In this document: piece by piece, positions 62,184-64,000 of the stretch
How the letters are laid out: the number at the start of each line of letters is the position of its first letter
Numbering within the stretch: the stretch's first letter is position 1
Assembly: GCF_004022705.2 (NCBI RefSeq)
Contig: NZ_RZOY02000008.1
Location: 124,001 to 188,000, forward strand
Origin: Mesorhizobium sp. M2D.F.Ca.ET.226.01.1.1
Lineage (GTDB): Bacteria; Pseudomonadota; Alphaproteobacteria; Rhizobiales; Rhizobiaceae
Direction: 5' to 3'
Length of the DNA: 64,000 nt
Notes under the pieces: generated by a model
The model's database searches: none
What the model was told of the DNA's origin: nothing
Seen by the model: the letters and a program-made list of their open reading frames with translations, nothing else
Made by a program: the position numbers and the translations under genes

Positions 62184-64000
62184 TCACACCGCTGCCACGA
62201 GCTTTTCGGCCGACAGGTCGGCGTGCTGCCTCGATCGTCCAATCCAGACCCGGAGCAGCGCCAGCAGAAGATCGAGATCCACAGGTTTCGCGATGTAATC
62301 CGAAGCACCCGCATCAAGGCATTTTTGTCGGTCGCCCTTCATCGCCTTGGCCGTTACGGAGATCAGGGGGACATGCGCGATTGCCGGCAAGCCACGTATC
62401 TGCCGCATCGTCGTGTAGCCATCCATTTCAGGCATCATTATATCGATGAGTGCGACATCCATATCTGGATTTTGCTCCAGCAGCGCGATGCCGTCGCGTC
62501 CGCGCTCGGCGTGCAAAACCTGGATTCCGTACGTTTCTAGGACGCTGGTCAGCGAATAAATGTTGCGGATGTCGTCGTCGACGATCAGGACTTTGGCGCC
62601 GGCAAGGTCGGTCTTGTCCGATCGTTGGGGGACCGCGCCGCCGTTCGTGAGACTATCCCGCGGCAGCGTTGCGGACATCAGCAGCGCCAATTGGCCGAAA
62701 TTCTCGGCTCTGGCTACCTCGGCCAGTTCCGGTTTCAGGCCGATTAGTTGCTCAAGAGCCTCAGGATAGGGCGCGAAGAATACAAGTTTGGGTGACAAGC
62801 CTTCGATCGCAGCCGCGAGTTCCTCGATCATTTTGGCATTGTCCTTGCCTGATCTCCCAAAGCCCAACACAATTGCATCATATGCTTGGAACTCTATCCT
62901 TTGGCCTTTTGCGACGATCCGGCCGACGGGCGTTACAGAGGTGACTCCATCGCGAATCGCCTCGACCAGGGCGAGCCGCCGCTCAGGATCGGCATCCACG
63001 ACCAGGACATTGCGCTGCACGCGCAGCTTGCTTGAGTTAATTTCATCGAAGACCTTGATCAGACCGTCCGACGACACAGGCTTGGTCGAGACGCTGGCAG
63101 CGCCATCGCGCAACAGACCCGCAGTGTCTTCCGCACCCGAGATGACATGAATCGGGATGCCTGCCGTCTTGGGATCGTGGCGCAGCAGATTGAACAAGAC
63201 CCAACCATCAATATCCGAGAGGCCGAGATCAAGCGTGATTGCATCCGGGACCAGCTTGCGCGCCAGCGCCACCGTGCCGGAGCCCGCGGTGGACAGGACG
63301 CCCTTGAGGCCCGCCGAGCGGGCCATACCCAGCAGAAGACCCGCAAAGGTTGGATCGTCTTCGACAATCAACACGATCCTGTCCTCAGGGGACAGTGCGT
63401 CCCGGTCGTCGATCAGCTCCGGCACGGAAACATCAGCCACGGGAGCGATCACGTCCTGTTCGACGATCACAGGTTGCGGAACCGCTCTCGGCCCTTCGAG
63501 CGGGATAACGAGCGTGAATGTCGACCCCTTGCCGGGAGTGCTCTCCACCCTCAGTTCGCCCCCCAGCAGCCGCGCAATTTCGCGGCTGATTGACAAGCCC
63601 AGCCCGGTTCCGCCGTATTTGCGGCTGGTGGTGCCGTCCGCCTGCTGGAAAGCCTCGAAGATCAGCTTTTGTTTGTCGTCGGGAATGCCAATCCCGGTAT
63701 CAGTAACAGCAATGGCGAGCGCCTTGGGCGCCTGGGCACCGTTGCGCCGCCCAGCGTTCTCGGGCCTGAAAATGAGACTGACCTCGCCGCTCGACGTGAA
63801 TTTGAATGCGTTCGACAACAGGTTGAGGACGATTTGCTGCAGCCGCTTCTCGTCGGTACGCACCGTCTCCGGAAGTCCCGGGTCAAGTTCTATCGTGAAG
63901 CCCAATCCCTTGTCGGCGGCCAACTGACGGAACGTGCGTTCCATATGCTGGCGCAGATGCGCCAGCGGCATGTCGTTGATCTCGACGGAAACGGTGCCGG
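62184..64000 (-). CDS. Hybrid histidine kinase C-terminal part, cut by window edge
   Basis: At least 605 codons with no start in the window; the frame runs open to base 64000, so the sensor and HisKA parts lie outside. Visible: HATPase (about 1-150 of the visible part, NLLSNAFKFT, DTGIGIP, GGTGLGLSISREIA), then receiver 1 (VIVEDDPTFAG region, phospho-Asp in ITLDLGLSDIDGW), a degenerate receiver 2 (VLVVDADPERRL, where the acceptor position reads LGFG instead of LD), and receiver 3 (VLIVDDDIRN, ALIDIMMPEMDGY). Six bases ahead of the next kinase gene. Confidence 0.88.
   Translation of the reverse strand, partial: GTVSVEINDMPLAHLRQHMERTFRQLAADKGLGFTIELDPGLPETVRTDEKRLQQIVLNLLSNAFKFTSSGEVSLIFRPENAGRRNGAQAPKALAIAVTDTGIGIPDDKQKLIFEAFQQADGTTSRKYGGTGLGLSISREIARLLGGELRVESTPGKGSTFTLVIPLEGPRAVPQPVIVEQDVIAPVADVSVPELIDDRDALSPEDRIVLIVEDDPTFAGLLLGMARSAGLKGVLSTAGSGTVALARKLVPDAITLDLGLSDIDGWVLFNLLRHDPKTAGIPIHVISGAEDTAGLLRDGAASVSTKPVSSDGLIKVFDEINSSKLRVQRNVLVVDADPERRLALVEAIRDGVTSVTPVGRIVAKGQRIEFQAYDAIVLGFGRSGKDNAKMIEELAAAIEGLSPKLVFFAPYPEALEQLIGLKPELAEVARAENFGQLALLMSATLPRDSLTNGGAVPQRSDKTDLAGAKVLIVDDDIRNIYSLTSVLETYGIQVLHAERGRDGIALLEQNPDMDVALIDIMMPEMDGYTTMRQIRGLPAIAHVPLISVTAKAMKGDRQKCLDAGASDYIAKPVDLDLLLALLRVWIGRSRQHADLSAEKLVAAV

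Overview
The window is GC-rich, gene-dense chromosomal DNA of an alphaproteobacterium. The most likely source is Mesorhizobium or a close relative in the Phyllobacteriaceae/Rhizobiales. This is an inference from three things: the five-step hut pathway with HutF and HutG, the hmg/hpd tyrosine-degradation genes, and dispersed rhizobial-type palindromic repeats. No rRNA, tRNA, CRISPR array, phage or intact insertion sequence was seen. Most genes are intact core or niche metabolism. Two genes run off the ends: hutU at base 1 and a hybrid histidine kinase at base 64000.

Layout. 1-7075: histidine utilisation. hutI-hutH-hutG-hutU run leftward and hutF-hutC run rightward from a shared control region with a perfect 14-bp palindrome that fits a HutC operator. 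7283-10519: RidA, then a zinc-type ABC importer (ATPase, permease, binding protein) behind a Zur-like box. 10724-16834: a rhodanese-like/DUF442 protein, an Lrp regulator divergent from hppD, then a compact leftward operon hmgA - MBL hydrolase - fumarylacetoacetase - DinB protein, with a MarR regulator divergent from hmgA. 17492-19964: kbl - small zinc-finger-like gene - tdh (threonine to glycine). 20264-24211: a GGDEF-EAL protein, a polysaccharide deacetylase, and a MarR/membrane-protein pair around a three-half-site operator. 24312-33462: an N-demethylase-type flavoprotein, three tandem 60-bp repeats, queF, an alpha/beta hydrolase, a paralogous pair of secreted proteins, an orphan ABC binding protein, a non-pyrrolysine MttB-family methyltransferase and its divergent LysR regulator. 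33508-38472: mutL, a DMT exporter with a divergent LysR gene, and small hypotheticals. 38528-45110: a glycosyltransferase, and a leftward run pmbA - inositol-phosphatase-like gene - DUF4170 - DUF374 acyltransferase - waaA - lpxK (lipid A/Kdo synthesis). 45301-47043: epmA divergent from efp. 47044-50555: a loosely packed, possibly acquired stretch with a Tat-exported epoxide hydrolase and a DUF4239 protein. 50556-57602: a DUF1127 protein, a BTAD/TPR regulator, an ArsR-rhodanese regulator divergent from a persulfide-dioxygenase-like gene plus MFS transporter, an acyltransferase and a beta-propeller protein. 57668-64000: a TPR/HTH regulator divergent from DUF899, a small membrane protein and two tandem hybrid histidine kinases.

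The most interesting inference concerns tyrosine/homogentisate degradation. No GST-type maleylacetoacetate isomerase is in the cluster, but a DinB-fold protein, related to the mycothiol-dependent maleylpyruvate isomerase fold, sits directly after fumarylacetoacetase. An uncharacterised metallo-beta-lactamase hydrolase is translationally coupled between hmgA and fumarylacetoacetase. Together they may form an unrecognised variant of the homogentisate pathway.
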